Part shown: in pieces, positions 52,401 to 61,070 of the stretch
Numbering within the stretch: position 1 is the first letter of the stretch
How the letters are laid out: every line of letters starts with the position of its first letter
Origin: Verrucomicrobiota bacterium
GTDB lineage: Bacteria > Verrucomicrobiota > Verrucomicrobiia > Chthoniobacterales > Chthoniobacteraceae
Length of the DNA: 64,000 nucleotides
Direction of reading: 5' to 3'
Assembly (NCBI GenBank): GCA_009885995.1
Contig: VFJQ01000019.1
Span: 34,472 to 98,471 of the forward strand
Translations under genes and position numbers: made by a program
The notes under the pieces: generated by a model
Databases searched by the model: none
The model's input: only the letters and a program-made list of their open reading frames with translations
What the model was told of the DNA's origin: nothing

Positions 52401-53439
52401 CAATGTGGCTGTGGGCTGGCAGGCGCTGAGGACCAATGCGCCGACGGCGATCACCAACGGGATCAACAACACCGCGCTGGGAACGAGTGCACTGCAAGCG
52501 AACACGACAGGCAACGTCAACACGGCCTGTGGCGGATCGGCGCTTTTTTCCAATACGACCGGCGGTGCGAATACGGCCTGTGGCTATAATTCGCTTACCC
52601 AGAACACGACGGGGAGCAGTAACACAGCCATTGGCTTGCAGGCGCTTTTCTTAAACACCACGGGTAGCAACAACACGGTCCTCGGTTCCAATGCCATGAC
52701 GAGCCAGTCGTTCAACGCGGGAGGTCCGACCAACAATGTCGCGGTGGGCTTTCAGGCGCTTAGGCTCAACCAGCCGACCGCGACGACCAACGGAATCAAC
52801 AACACGGCGGTGGGGACCAACGCGCTCGCAGCCAACACGACGGGCGCCAACAATATCGCAGTCGGGAACAACGCGGGGAACCTCCTCACCACCGGCAACA
52901 ACAATATCGATATCGGGCACGTCGGCGTGGCGGCGGAGAGCGGTGTCATCCGCATCGGCACACAAGGCACTCAAAGCACCGCCTTCGTCGCCGGAATCCG
53001 CGGAGCCGCCACCGGAGTGAACGACGCCGTCCCCGTCGTGATCGACAGCAACGGACAACTCGGCACCGCCTCCTCCTCGCAGCGCTACAAGGAAAACATC
53101 GCCGACATGGGCGACGCGAGCGCTCGGCTGGAGGCGCTGCGGCCCGTCACCTTCCGCTACCGGCAGGCCTATGCCGATGGGCGGAAGCCGGTGCAGTTCG
53201 GCCTCATCGCTGAGGAAGTCGCCAAGGTCTTCCCCGAGCTCGCCGTCTTCAACGCCGAGGGCCAGCCCGAAACCGTGAAGTATCAGGATCTCACCCCGCT
53301 GCTGCTCAATGAATTCCTCAAGGACCACCACCGCGCCGAGGCGATGGAGAAGGCAATCGCAGAGCTGAAGCACAAGGACGCGGAGATCGCGGAGCTGAAG
53401 CAGCGGCTCGACCGGATCGAGGCGCTGCTCGGAAAGTAG
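49414..53439 (+). CDS. Secreted tail-spike-like repeat protein with S74 chaperone domain
   Basis: The 1341-residue exported protein starts with a signal peptide ([18 protein letters not shown]). Then follow a DNRLRE-type beta domain (about 20-165), Gly/Thr-rich repeats (about 190-680) and about 26 units of the pattern NTAxGxxALxxNTTGxx (about 690-1190; mostly 17 residues). An S74 endosialidase-type intramolecular chaperone (about 1218-1300; [26 protein letters not shown]) and a coiled coil close it. S74 domains fold trimeric beta-helical fibres and then cut themselves off. Predicted to be a trimeric surface fibre with an adhesin-like stalk. No other phage gene is near. Confidence 0.85.
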   Translation: MRTRSLLPLLLFTILARADVLPPAQDTSSLKGKLTAITGKATTLPVSATRKGFVLFNLGSLPADVQPADIVNARLRVYFPSAKRPGDIAIHTVTAAWDETSAATEPGISASPVAMFPVETVVAKKFVEVDVTATVQAWRVGTMANSGFAFVASGITNVRLGAKEGSGSGYPCELDVEIERAIPDGTIGTTQIADGAVTNMKLVTPSLTVTAGTGLSGGGTVALGGNVTVSIGSNLALGGTTTGTFSGDGSELTNLNVSIAVADASIANAKLANAALTVTAGTGLTGGGTVALGGTTTVSLGSDLTLGGTTTGTFIGTMLLLSGTENLAPLRLQAGTNLITPVFGAVEFDGTNLFLTNNNASPTRKTIAFTDSTVTSAQIAPGAVGNSQLALDLTLGGTTAGTFSGPLTGNVTGNVSGSAASFTGSLTGDVTGTQGATAISDGTVTSKLLTGFASGAGTVAASDSILSAIGKLDGNDALKAPLASPTFTGTVLLPTGSATAPSLRLQSGVNLATPSFGAIEFDGTNLFVTNNSASPTRKTLAFTDSTITAAQIATGTVTSSHLVSDLALGGTTTGSFSGSLTGNVTGNVSGSAASFTGSLAGDVTGTQAETVVSTVGGVTAVNVAAGVSLANAATSANTANTLVRRDPSGNFSAGAITIAGNLNLPATTSNTAGVITQNGNRLIHSFGTGNFFAGNNAGNFLVTGSANTAVGTFALSSNTTGFSNTAIGSNTLATNTAGTNNTAIGTSALRFNTGDSNTATGSAALRANTTGTFNTANGTSALIANTTGSSNTAVGGNALSAATTGSFNTAAGASTLENNTTAGRNVAIGYRALTTQSFSDLDTPWNSNNVAVGYEALRDNQPTSTTNGNANTAIGTGALQANTTGSRNTAAGYQALSSNTTAIENTATGYQALQANTTGTFNTASGYQALQFNTTAGSNTAVGWSALLQNTTGGNNTANGRSALQNNTTAGNNVAIGRDALLTQSFSNSNTAWISNNVAVGWQALRTNAPTAITNGINNTALGTSALQANTTGNVNTACGGSALFSNTTGGANTACGYNSLTQNTTGSSNTAIGLQALFLNTTGSNNTVLGSNAMTSQSFNAGGPTNNVAVGFQALRLNQPTATTNGINNTAVGTNALAANTTGANNIAVGNNAGNLLTTGNNNIDIGHVGVAAESGVIRIGTQGTQSTAFVAGIRGAATGVNDAVPVVIDSNGQLGTASSSQRYKENIADMGDASARLEALRPVTFRYRQAYADGRKPVQFGLIAEEVAKVFPELAVFNAEGQPETVKYQDLTPLLLNEFLKDHHRAEAMEKAIAELKHKDAEIAELKQRLDRIEALLGK
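50401..51233 (+). repeat. Internal tandem duplication in the fibre gene
   Basis: Two stretches about 519 bp apart (from 50401 and from 50920) encode the same ~110 residues with minor changes: [34 protein letters not shown]. The spacing is a whole number of codons (173), keeping the frame. Within-gene recombination could change fibre length here. Confidence 0.75.
51510..52900 (+). repeat. About 26 in-frame ~51-bp coding repeats
   Basis: DNA of about 51 bp per unit repeats within the fibre gene, each unit coding NTAxG followed by xxAL and a Thr-rich turn. Some units are longer, with an insert such as LTTQSFSxxxTxWxSNN. Unit sequences vary at the third base, so selection is on the protein rather than a recent DNA expansion. 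Confidence 0.85.
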
Positions 53440-53557
53440 CCCCGTGGCTGCGTCCCGTGGCTTGCGCCGCCCCCCCAGCGTGATCGTTCACACCGGCGCC
53501 GCCGGAAAGCGCGTCTTTGAGATTGGACCGCGGACGCGCGCCGCCCACGCTGCGCGG

Positions 53558-55222
53558 ATGATTCGCGCGCTCCTCCTCGTCTGTCTTATCGCCACGTCTC
53601 TCCACGCTGCGCCATCGTTCGCCCGCGGGACCAAGGGCGCAGTCGCATCCGTGCATTCCCTCGCCTCGCACGCGGGCCTCGTGGCGATGCAGAGCGGCGG
53701 GAATGCGATCGATGCGGCGGTTGCGATCGGGCTGACGCTCGGCGTCGTGGATGGGCACAACTCTGGCATCGGCGGTGGGTGCTTCCTGCTCATCCGCACG
53801 GCGAAGGGCGAGTTTTTTGCGATCGACGGGCGCGAGATGGCGGGCGCGGCGGCGACGCGGGAGATGTTCATGCGCGGTGGCAAAGGCGACACGTCGCTGA
53901 GCCAGACGGGGGCGCTCGCGAGCGGGGTGCCGGGCTCGGTCGCGGCTTACAGCTACGTGCTGGAGAAGCTCGGACGGAAGACGCTCGCGGACCTCGCCGA
54001 ACCGGCGGCGCGGATCGCGGACGAAGGCTTCGCGATCGACGAAGTGTATGCGCGCAAGCTCAAGGGCGTGGTGGATGACATCCGGAAGTTCGACGCGTCG
54101 CGCGCGCAATTTCTCAAGTCCGACGGCGCGCCTTACACCGACGGCGATACACTAAAGCTGCCCGACCTCGCGGCGAGCTACCGCGCGATCGGGAAGGATG
54201 GCGCGGACTGGTTTTACCGCGGCGCTTTCGCACAGAAAGTCGGCGAATGGATGAAGGCGAATGCCGGCATCCTCACGACGGAGGACTTCGCGAACTACAC
54301 GATCAAGCTGCGCGAGCCGGTGCGCGGGACGTATCGCGGCTGCGAGATCGTGAGCTTCCCTCCGCCGAGTTCGGGCGGCGTTCACGTGCTGCAAATCCTC
54401 AACATCATGGAGGACTTCGACTTCAAGCCAATGGACGACGCGACGCGCGTGCATGTGATCGCCGAGGCGATGAAGCTCGCCTTCGCCGACCGCGCGCACT
54501 GGCTCGGCGATCCCGACTTCGTGCCCGTGCCGCGCGGGTTGCTGAGCAAGGGCTACGCGAAGACGCTCGCGGCGGACATCGCGCTCGATCGCGTGCTCGA
54601 GGTGCCCACGCACGGCGATCCGCCGGATGCGGTGAGCGATGTCTTCGGCAAACACACGACTCATTTCTCCACCGTCGATGCGGAGGGGAACTGGGTCGCC
54701 TGCACGCAGACGGTGAACACGGCGTTCGGCTCGAAGGTCGTCATCCCCGGCACCGGCATCCTGCTCAACAACCAGATGGACGACTTCTCGGTCGAGCCCG
54801 GCGTGCCGAACGCCTTCAAGCTCGTCGGCTCGGAAGCCAACGCGGTCGCGCCGGGCAAGCGGCCGCTCTCGAGCATGTCGCCCACGATCGTGCTGCGCGA
54901 AGGCCAGCCGATCCTCGCGCTCGGTGCCGCGGGCGGGCCGACGATCATCACGCAGACGGTGCTGAATCTTCACGCGATCCTCGACCGTGGCCTGTCGCTC
55001 GACGCCGCACTCGCAGCGCCGCGGTTTCATCACCAGTGGATGCCGGACGAGCTGCGCATCGAGAAGGCGTGGCCCGCCGAGGTGATGGATGCGCTCAAGA
55101 CCCTCGGCCACACGCTCACGCCCGTGACGTTCGCCGGCGCGAGCAACGGCGTCGGCTTTTTCGATGGGCAATTCATCGGCGCGAGCGAGCCGCGAGTGCC
55201 CGGCGAGGCTTTAGCCTGGTAG
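53558..55222 (+). CDS. ggt: Gamma-glutamyltransferase
   Basis: The 554-residue exported enzyme starts with a signal peptide (MIRALLLVCLIATSLHAAP). It carries the family segments SGIGGGCF and GALASGVPGS, the autocleavage/catalytic Thr in KHTTHFSTVD (start of the small subunit), and KRPLSSMSPTIVL. By family the precursor cuts itself into two subunits and transfers gamma-glutamyl groups or hydrolyses glutathione in the periplasm. The ATG at 53558 was chosen for the signal peptide; the frame upstream is untranslated. Confidence 0.94.
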   Translation: MIRALLLVCLIATSLHAAPSFARGTKGAVASVHSLASHAGLVAMQSGGNAIDAAVAIGLTLGVVDGHNSGIGGGCFLLIRTAKGEFFAIDGREMAGAAATREMFMRGGKGDTSLSQTGALASGVPGSVAAYSYVLEKLGRKTLADLAEPAARIADEGFAIDEVYARKLKGVVDDIRKFDASRAQFLKSDGAPYTDGDTLKLPDLAASYRAIGKDGADWFYRGAFAQKVGEWMKANAGILTTEDFANYTIKLREPVRGTYRGCEIVSFPPPSSGGVHVLQILNIMEDFDFKPMDDATRVHVIAEAMKLAFADRAHWLGDPDFVPVPRGLLSKGYAKTLAADIALDRVLEVPTHGDPPDAVSDVFGKHTTHFSTVDAEGNWVACTQTVNTAFGSKVVIPGTGILLNNQMDDFSVEPGVPNAFKLVGSEANAVAPGKRPLSSMSPTIVLREGQPILALGAAGGPTIITQTVLNLHAILDRGLSLDAALAAPRFHHQWMPDELRIEKAWPAEVMDALKTLGHTLTPVTFAGASNGVGFFDGQFIGASEPRVPGEALAW

Positions 55223-55248
55223 GGCGAGGCTACGGGCAGGACGCGTTA

Positions 55249-55713
55249 TCAGTTTCGACTCGCGGCTGCCTCGCGGCGTCCGGTCCGGGTTTGACCGCAG
55301 GCGTCTGCCCCAGTCACCTCGGCCAGCACGGCGATGAGGTCGTCGGTCTCCAGCGGTTTGTGGAGAACCCTACCGCCCACCACCGCGAAGAAGCGCGCCA
55401 CGGCGGGATCATCGGCGTGCGCCGTGAGAAAGATAAAGCGCGTGCAGAGGTGCGGTTTGAGCCGCTGCACGGCCACGTAAAACATCTCACCGGAGATGCC
55501 GGGCATGACCATGTCGCAAATGATCGCGTCGAAATCGTGCGCCTGAATCTCGCGCACGGCATCGACGCCCCGGTGAGCCACGGTGAGGTGGTAATGGCCA
55601 TGCCACTCGATGGCGGCTTGCAGCACGTCGCAGTAATCAACGTCATCGTCGAGAAGCAGGACGCGCTTTGTGGAAAGGAACGCCGTCGGACATTCAGGAA
55701 GTGTCGTAGTCAT
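55249..55713 (-). CDS. Single-domain response regulator
   Basis: The 154-residue protein is a CheY-like receiver only, with the acidic pocket LLLDDDVDY, phosphoacceptor Asp in AIICDMVMPG, switch Thr in FLTAHADDP and Lys in VLHKPLE. There is no output domain. By family it acts by protein contact after phosphorylation by a kinase. It reads away from the pilin genes across about 180 bp, and might control them, but no kinase lies beside it. Confidence 0.9.
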   Translation of the reverse strand: MTTTLPECPTAFLSTKRVLLLDDDVDYCDVLQAAIEWHGHYHLTVAHRGVDAVREIQAHDFDAIICDMVMPGISGEMFYVAVQRLKPHLCTRFIFLTAHADDPAVARFFAVVGGRVLHKPLETDDLIAVLAEVTGADACGQTRTGRREAAASRN

Positions 55714-55856
55714 GCCGCAGCATTCGCGCGATCGCGGCCCGTGGCTCCACTCCGGTTGGCAGAGGTGAACTCTCCATTGGCGCTGCGAACCGGCCCGACG
55801 GACGCATCACGCCAGAGGACACACAGAGAGTCACAAGGGAGGGGTAGCCAATGAAT

Positions 55857-55888
55857 CCTCCCGGCGACTAGGTTCAGCCACCGGGAGG
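55857..55888 (+). promoter_or_regulatory. Hairpin overlapping the pilin operon Shine-Dalgarno
   Basis: A perfect 8-bp stem (CCTCCCGG with CCGGGAGG) encloses 16 nt. Its 3' arm contains GGAGG, which lies 8 nt before the ATG at 55897. The hairpin would hide the ribosome site, so it may restrict translation of the first pilin gene. Strong Shine-Dalgarno sites are rare in this window. The role is inferred. Confidence 0.5.
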
Positions 55889-55896
55889 AACCAAAG

Positions 55897-56655
55897 ATGA
55901 AAGCGAGATCAACAAGCACTTGGTCGAGCGGATCGCAGCGGAGTGAAAATGCAGCGGTCCGGAGCAGCGACATGACGCTCCGAGCGCCTCGGCGCGGGCG
56001 TCGCGACGCTGGAATCAGCACCGTCGAAGCGCTCATCGCGCTGGTGATCTGCACGATCGCCGTGGCCGGCGGCTTTCTGGTCAACTCGCACGAGCTGGCG
56101 ATCATCAAATCGACCCGCGAATCCGGCGGGGCATCCGGTGTTTTGGAGGAACGCGTCGAACAACTTCGCGCGGCAACTTGGAAACAAATCACCGATGCGA
56201 ACTACCTCGCGGACACGTATTTCGCAGTGCAGCCGAAGTCGCTCGCGGCCCTCCCGAACCACTGGGAGCAGATCAAGGTGAGCACCTGGCCCGCGGTGAG
56301 TCCGAGCATGCCTTTGCTCGTCGAAAAGAAGCCGAAAGCCGCGGCGACGGTGCTCAAGCCAGGGACCGGCCTGCCCGACCAGCGGATGGCGAAAGTCGAT
56401 GTGCGCGTTTTCTGGATCGGGAAGAACGCACGCACCCGCATGCGTGACGTGACGACGATCATTTCCAACGGCGGAATCAGCCGCATGAATCTGCCGGGCT
56501 TGGGCGGCGGGACGGGCACTCCCGGCGCCACCGCGCGCCCATCTCCGACTCCCGCCGCGACGCCGGCAGCCACGCCCGACAACAACGGCAATGGGAACGG
56601 CGGAGGCGGAGGCCAGGGCCGCGGCAACGTCGCGGGCAAACCGGGGAAGCACTGA
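55897..56655 (+). CDS. Type IV pilin-like protein (PilV-like)
   Basis: The 252-residue protein has a prepilin site: RRDAG then ISTVEALIALVICTIAVAGG, with Gly at -1 and Glu at +5, followed by the hydrophobic pilin helix. The mature domain is about 130 residues, with a Pro/Thr- and Gly-rich tail. A GGAGG 8 nt upstream supports the ATG at 55897, which gives a 40-residue leader; ATG 55972 would give a more usual 15-residue leader. It is first in a three-gene pilin-like operon and probably a minor pilin. Confidence 0.82.
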   Translation: MKARSTSTWSSGSQRSENAAVRSSDMTLRAPRRGRRDAGISTVEALIALVICTIAVAGGFLVNSHELAIIKSTRESGGASGVLEERVEQLRAATWKQITDANYLADTYFAVQPKSLAALPNHWEQIKVSTWPAVSPSMPLLVEKKPKAAATVLKPGTGLPDQRMAKVDVRVFWIGKNARTRMRDVTTIISNGGISRMNLPGLGGGTGTPGATARPSPTPAATPAATPDNNGNGNGGGGGQGRGNVAGKPGKH

Positions 56656-57251
56656 TGAAAACTCCAACCTTTCTCCAACGCATCTGCAGGCTCGCCGGCT
56701 TCTCGCTGCCCGATGTCTTGGTGGCCACGGCGGTGATGGCCCTGATGGCAGCCGGGATGTTGACCGCAGTCTCCGCGCTCCAGAAATCGACAACGGCTTC
56801 GCAGCACCACGCGACCAGTCAGGTGCAGCAGTCTCGCATCCTCGATTACATCGCGCGCGACCTGCGCCGCGCTCTCACCGTGGTCGTGGATACCACGGAA
56901 GGTGGCGAGCGGCTGACCGTCACGATTCCCGATTACTACGACGCTGCCGGCAAGCCTCGCGACCCGGCTATTGTCGCGGGCGGTATCAGCTACGGAGCAG
57001 CGGGCGCGTCCGTGGAGATCAGCTATTACCGGCGGGCCGGGATCTTCTACCGCAGCGTCCGCGGCACCGAGACGCTTCTGGCTTCCGACGTGGCCGCGTT
57101 CGAACCCGACTTCACCGACAGTGGCGAACAGGTCGTGAGCGTCACCGTCACGTTTCTCCCGCGCTACCGCTTCAGCGTCAACGACGTGAGTTCGCTACGG
57201 ATCGGCACCGCGGCGAGCGCCACGACCTTGCTCCGCAACCAACGCCAATAA
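56655..57251 (+). CDS. Type IV minor pilin-like protein (PilW-like)
   Basis: The 198-residue protein has a prepilin site RLAG then FSLPDVLVATAVMALMAAGM, with Asp rather than Glu at +5, an uncommon but acidic substitute. The soluble domain has pilin-like beta segments. Its ATG shares one base with the previous stop (TGATG). It probably caps or initiates the pilus with its neighbours. Confidence 0.82.
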   Translation: MKTPTFLQRICRLAGFSLPDVLVATAVMALMAAGMLTAVSALQKSTTASQHHATSQVQQSRILDYIARDLRRALTVVVDTTEGGERLTVTIPDYYDAAGKPRDPAIVAGGISYGAAGASVEISYYRRAGIFYRSVRGTETLLASDVAAFEPDFTDSGEQVVSVTVTFLPRYRFSVNDVSSLRIGTAASATTLLRNQRQ

Positions 57252-57255
57252 CGCC

Positions 57256-58734
57256 ATGATCGCATCCTTCCTAAATCCAAAACGGATGGCCTCCGCGCTG
57301 ATCACGGCATTGATCTGCGCCGCCATCATCGCGGCCATCAGCGCCGCAGCCCTCGTCATCGTGCAGTCCAAATATCTTGCCGTGCATCGGACCGCCGCGT
57401 GGAAGGAATCGCTGCTCGCTTCCGAAGCCGGCGTGGAGTTGGCCACGAACGAAATCCGCAAGAGCCTCTTCGATCCGGCGCACGCGTGGGAAGATTGGCG
57501 CCTCGGCGCAGACGCAGCGCTGTTTCCGACCTCCGATGAATCCGCGGGCTCGCCCTCGGCGGGGGCGCATTCGCTGACTTCCCAAGTCCTCCTGCGCGAA
57601 GGCGAAAGCGGCCTGCGCTCGTGGGCGAACGTGACGGTCGATGCACCCGGCTGCCTGGTTGATCGCACCGGCGAGCAATGGTTCCGCATCCGCTCGCTCG
57701 GCGTGACCGAGTTACCCGGAGGCGGCGCAGTGACCGCGGATCCGGGAGATATCGCGCTGCGGAAGTTCGACCTGAAGATCGACCGGCGCACCGGCCAACC
57801 GGTGAGCGCGCCGCGAGCCGCGCGACTGGTCGAGGCCATCGTGAAACCCGTCGGCGCCTTCCGGCTCCCGCTGCTCGGTATCATCTCCGTGGACATGACC
57901 GATCACAACATCGTGGTGGATAGTTTCGATTCACGGGACAGCGCGAAATCGACGAACGGCCGCTACGATCCCGCCAAGCGGCAGACCAACGGCGACGTAG
58001 CCACCAACGGCCCGCTCATCGACGCCGGCAACGCGCAGATCTACGGCGACGCGCTCACCAACGGCGGCACGGTGCTCGATACCGACAACGTGCATGGGGA
58101 AATCCGCAACGACTTCTACCAGGAGGTCTTCACCGTCACGCGGCCCACGGTCACGCCCGAGCCGGGTTCACCGTTCTTCGTGAGCGGCGACGCGACGCTC
58201 GCTGCGCGGGCCGGGGATCCCGCCGACTACGTGCTCTCCGGCATTGCCCTCGCGGGTGACGAGGTGCTGCGAATCGAGGGCGCCGAAGATGGTTCGGCGA
58301 CCTATGCGCAAATCATCGTCACCGGAAACATGAGCCTGAGCGGACAGTCTCAAATCGCGCTCGATCCCAGCGTTTACGTCCGCTTCTTCATCGAAGGCGA
58401 CGCGAACATCCAGGGACAGGGAATCCTCAATCCCAGCTCGCCCGTGCATCTCCAGATCTACGGCGTGGACCGGCCCGCGAATTCCGACGGCACCCCCGCG
58501 AGCACCGGCTCGATCAAAATCGCGGGTAGCGGCGAATTCTCCGGCGCGGTTTACGCACCGAACTACGACGTGCAACTAGTAGGCGGCGGCAACACCGGCG
58601 CGAGCTACGGCGCCTTCGTGGGCTCCACGGTCCGGATCACCGGGGTCCAAAGCATCCACTACGACGAAGCGCTCGCCGACAGCGGACTGATCAGCGACTA
58701 CAAGATCGTGAGCTGGTTTGAAGACGAGCACTGA
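57256..58734 (+). CDS. PilX-like pilus/secretion assembly protein
   Basis: The 492-residue protein has an N-terminal membrane helix after a basic stretch (KRMASALITALICAAIIAAI) and no clear prepilin glycine. A large beta-rich exported domain has repeated short turns in the 350-490 region. The layout fits the PilX/DUF7305 type found in the same operons. It starts 5 bp after the PilW-like gene. No pilus motor genes are in the window. Confidence 0.72.
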   Translation: MIASFLNPKRMASALITALICAAIIAAISAAALVIVQSKYLAVHRTAAWKESLLASEAGVELATNEIRKSLFDPAHAWEDWRLGADAALFPTSDESAGSPSAGAHSLTSQVLLREGESGLRSWANVTVDAPGCLVDRTGEQWFRIRSLGVTELPGGGAVTADPGDIALRKFDLKIDRRTGQPVSAPRAARLVEAIVKPVGAFRLPLLGIISVDMTDHNIVVDSFDSRDSAKSTNGRYDPAKRQTNGDVATNGPLIDAGNAQIYGDALTNGGTVLDTDNVHGEIRNDFYQEVFTVTRPTVTPEPGSPFFVSGDATLAARAGDPADYVLSGIALAGDEVLRIEGAEDGSATYAQIIVTGNMSLSGQSQIALDPSVYVRFFIEGDANIQGQGILNPSSPVHLQIYGVDRPANSDGTPASTGSIKIAGSGEFSGAVYAPNYDVQLVGGGNTGASYGAFVGSTVRITGVQSIHYDEALADSGLISDYKIVSWFEDEH

Positions 58735-58790
58735 GCCCGAAGCGGCGCTGGCGGCTTGCATTTCAGCATCATCCCGAATCTCTCAGCTCC

Positions 58791-59912
58791 ATGCCCGACC
58801 AGCCCGAACCCGCGATTGAACTTTCCACCGGCGAACCGTGGCGCGGCTTGAAGCCCGGGATGCCGCGCGCAGACACGCTGCGCGTGCTCGAAGCTGCGGG
58901 CGCGAAGACCGAAGACGACGACACCGATCCCGGCTGGGTGCTGGCCACGGCGGAGGAGTGGGGAATGGAGATGCGCTTCACCGAGGATGGCGTGCAGGCG
59001 CTGCGGCAAATCGTGCTCGACGACTGGGAGTGCGTGTGGGCCGGGCAGGAAATCGCGAACCGCCCGCTGCATGAAGCGCTCGCGGTGCTCGGCGATGCCG
59101 CGAGCGGAGCGAGCTGGCGGGAGGAGGACGCGGTGAATATGCCGTTCGATGATCTCGAGCCGGCGGGTGAGGGTCCGTTCACCGATGTGGATCTGCTGCG
59201 TGAGGGAACGCTGTGGCTTCCTCAGCGCGGGCTCGGACTCGTGATGTGCGACGGCGCGGTGAATGAAATCGTCTGGCGACGCCCGGAGGACGTGCCGACG
59301 CAATTCGTCGGCACGGTGACGGAGGAGCAGAAGCAAATCACGAAGCGCCCGGATCTTGCGGAACACCTGCGCAAGCAATGGCTCCAGCACCGCAAGAGCG
59401 TGCAGACCGCGTCCGCAAATCCGATCCAACGCATCCTCACCCTGCTGCTCGTGGTGGCGCTCGGCACTATCGCCTGGCGCGGCTGGAAGGAGACGCAGCT
59501 CTGGCAGGCCGCACGGGTGCTGCCGGGCAACCTCGTATCGGTCGAGAAGGCGACCAAGAAGCCGTGGCGCGACCGCTTCGTGATCAAATACAGCGACCCG
59601 ACCGGCAGGCCCCAGACGGCGACGCTGCAATCGGGCGACTTTTACGTCTCGCCGCGCGAGATCGGCGAGGAGGTGCAACTGCGCTACGCGGCGGGCGATC
59701 CGCCGCGCGTGGCCGGACCCAGAGAGGCGAGCGACATGGCCTTCGTCCGCTTTGTGCCGTGGGGCATCGGCGCGGGCGCGATCTACCTCGTGCTCTGGAG
59801 CGCGGCGGGTTTCGCCTGGCGGCTGAAGTGCGCGGCTGCGCGATCCAAGCCCCCGGCACCGCCCGCGAAACCGGCGAGCCCATCGCCGTTCACACCGGAT
59901 CGCGGAAGGTAG
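58791..59912 (+). CDS. DUF3592-like membrane protein of unknown function
   Basis: This 373-residue protein has a cytoplasmic acidic N-terminal half (about 1-190) with no family I recognise. Two membrane helices (about 220-240 and 325-345) flank a beta-rich domain (VIKYSDPTGRPQTAT) like DUF3592. The N-terminal half resembles small ligand-binding or immunity-type domains with many Trp, but this is a guess. The start ATG at 58791 is clear. Confidence 0.72.
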   Translation: MPDQPEPAIELSTGEPWRGLKPGMPRADTLRVLEAAGAKTEDDDTDPGWVLATAEEWGMEMRFTEDGVQALRQIVLDDWECVWAGQEIANRPLHEALAVLGDAASGASWREEDAVNMPFDDLEPAGEGPFTDVDLLREGTLWLPQRGLGLVMCDGAVNEIVWRRPEDVPTQFVGTVTEEQKQITKRPDLAEHLRKQWLQHRKSVQTASANPIQRILTLLLVVALGTIAWRGWKETQLWQAARVLPGNLVSVEKATKKPWRDRFVIKYSDPTGRPQTATLQSGDFYVSPREIGEEVQLRYAAGDPPRVAGPREASDMAFVRFVPWGIGAGAIYLVLWSAAGFAWRLKCAAARSKPPAPPAKPASPSPFTPDRGR

Positions 59913-59986
59913 GGACGGCTGTCCTCAGCCGTCCGCCGTGTGCGGTATCGACGCTCTGCGGACCGCCGGGGACAGCGGTCCCTACC
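59908..59986. repeat. Palindromic element between convergent genes
   Basis: Two GC-rich hairpins (GGACGGCTGTCC with CAGCCGTCC and GGACCGCCGGGGACAGCGGTCC) sit within an outer inverted pair GGTAGGGA and TCCCTACC. The outer left arm overlaps the 58791 gene's stop, and the right arm ends at 59986, directly against the NlpC gene's stop. The position suits bidirectional termination, and the motif is a common dispersed element. Confidence 0.75.
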
Positions 59987-60493
59987 TCACACGCCTTCCG
60001 GATGCCGGATCACTGCGCCGGGCGCGGGCCGGCTGCGCGTGGTCCAGCGCGGGCCTTCGCCTTCGCCATTGTAGCCGGTGTCGAGCCGCAACCCGGCGAC
60101 GACGAGGAAGACGTGGCCCTTGCGCGCATAGACGCTGATCCAGTCGCCCGGCCCCGAATTGCCGTAACGCCGGAAACCGCGCGAGGGCATCGGGCTGTCG
60201 AGCAGTCCGGCGGCGCAGAGGACGTGCGACGTGGTGCCCGAGCAATCGAAGCCACGCGAACCGCCGCGCCCGTGTCCGCCACCATACTCGTAAGGCGCAC
60301 CGACGATCCGATTGGCTGCCGCGATCGCGACCTTCACCCGCTCGGGCGCATGCTCCGGCGCGACCGCGTATCCCCCGGCGAGCGTCGCCGTCTTCCCCGG
60401 CACGTAGCGATACGTGTAGCTCGCACTGGAGCAGCCGGAGAGAAACGCAGCGCACACGAGCGAGAGGACGATGAGGATTCGGCGGAAGGTCAT
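59987..60493 (-). CDS. NlpC/P60-family lipoprotein
   Basis: The 168-residue protein has a lipoprotein signal with lipobox LSGC (Cys21). Its NlpC/P60 fold has the catalytic Cys in RGFDCSGTTSHVL and His in ARKGHVFLVVAG. By family it is a cysteine peptidase cutting peptidoglycan peptides, here anchored to the outer or inner membrane. The third catalytic residue is not obvious. It is convergent with the DUF3592-like gene across the palindromic element. Confidence 0.86.
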   Translation of the reverse strand: MTFRRILIVLSLVCAAFLSGCSSASYTYRYVPGKTATLAGGYAVAPEHAPERVKVAIAAANRIVGAPYEYGGGHGRGGSRGFDCSGTTSHVLCAAGLLDSPMPSRGFRRYGNSGPGDWISVYARKGHVFLVVAGLRLDTGYNGEGEGPRWTTRSRPAPGAVIRHPEGV

Positions 60494-60583
60494 GCGCGCT
60501 TCTCCGCAAAAAAGATGCCGCCGCCAAGTCGGCAGTGCGGCTCCGGCCAGCGACGTCGCTGCGCCAGCGCCGCACCTCAGTCG

Positions 60584-60706
60584 TTATTTCGACGACAGGC
60601 CGTGATCGAGCGCATACGCGGCGCTGATCAGCCCGATGTGGGTGAAGGCTTGCGGGAAATTGCCAAGGTGTTCGCCGGCGGGACCGAGTTGCTCGGCGGT
60701 TAGGCG
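60584..60706 (-). pseudogene. C-terminal remnant of a GH15 glucoamylase-like gene
   Basis: Only the last ~40 codons remain, reading [18 protein letters not shown] and then [13 protein letters not shown], the strongly conserved C-terminal end of family 15 glycoside hydrolases. Upstream the frame runs into a hydrophobic stretch unrelated to that family, so the body of the gene has been lost. The break lies beside the restriction-modification scar. The rest of the 60494-60840 space holds nothing recognised. Confidence 0.72.
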
Positions 60707-60840
60707 CAAGCCCGGCGGCGCTCCTTCCCGCGCCCTCCGGGTGGACAAGCTAAAGGGCGGCGCGCCGAGACTGGTCGCGAGAAAGAGCGCAAGCGCCGCC
60801 GCGAAGCAGATGAAAGGCGTGAGAGAATGGGCCAAGGGCT

Positions 60841-60918
60841 CTAAGCCCATTCCGTGCACAACAACTCCGCCTGCGCGAGCACCGTCTCCATCGCCTCCTG
60901 AAAGTCCGGCGGGTAGCC
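60841..60918 (-). pseudogene. C-terminal remnant of hsdR
   Basis: About 25 codons before a stop read [14 protein letters not shown] and then [10 protein letters not shown], matching the C-terminal end of many type I restriction subunits (DUF3387-type HsdR). No start or helicase domain is present. It lies right after the truncated hsdS tail, so it is the end of a deleted hsdR. Confidence 0.68.
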
Positions 60919-60920
60919 GG

Positions 60921-61070
60921 TCACGCTTGAGTGGTGAGTTCGGCGATGAGGGCGGAGAGGAGGTTCGCGGCGGTGGCGCGGGAGGCGGCGAGCTGCGTTT
61001 CCAACTCGTCCACCAAGGCCATCAGTCGCTCCACTTTGGCCGCGATCCGGGGTTGTTCGGCGTGGGTCAT
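60921..61070 (-). CDS. Orphan hsdS 3'-end (49-residue ORF)
   Basis: The 49-residue frame repeats the C-terminal helix of the intact Hsd[21 protein letters not shown] and then [14 protein letters not shown]. Its ATG overlaps the stop of the DUF6155-like gene (ATGA), so it could still be translated as a short coiled coil. The DNA matches the intact hsdS end over 129 bp with about eight differences by eye. It is most likely a fragment left from a second hsdS or from recombination. Confidence 0.72.
   Translation of the reverse strand: MTHAEQPRIAAKVERLMALVDELETQLAASRATAANLLSALIAELTTQA
60934..61062 (-). repeat. 129-bp direct repeat of the hsdS 3' end (copy 1)
   Basis: This segment and 61937-62065 are about 94% identical by eye (eight mismatches) and in the same orientation, both coding the HsdS C-terminal helix. 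They flank the winged-helix and DUF6155-like genes. Recombination between them would remove both genes. Confidence 0.85.

Noticed and set aside
51510..52900. Regular ~51-bp DNA repeats, possible CRISPR array
   Set aside because: They are in frame within a long coding gene and encode a repeated protein motif, with no conserved repeat/spacer split and no cas genes.
49414..53439. Prophage remnant suggested by a tail-spike-type domain
   Set aside because: The gene encodes its own signal peptide, and no terminase, capsid, portal or integrase gene is nearby.
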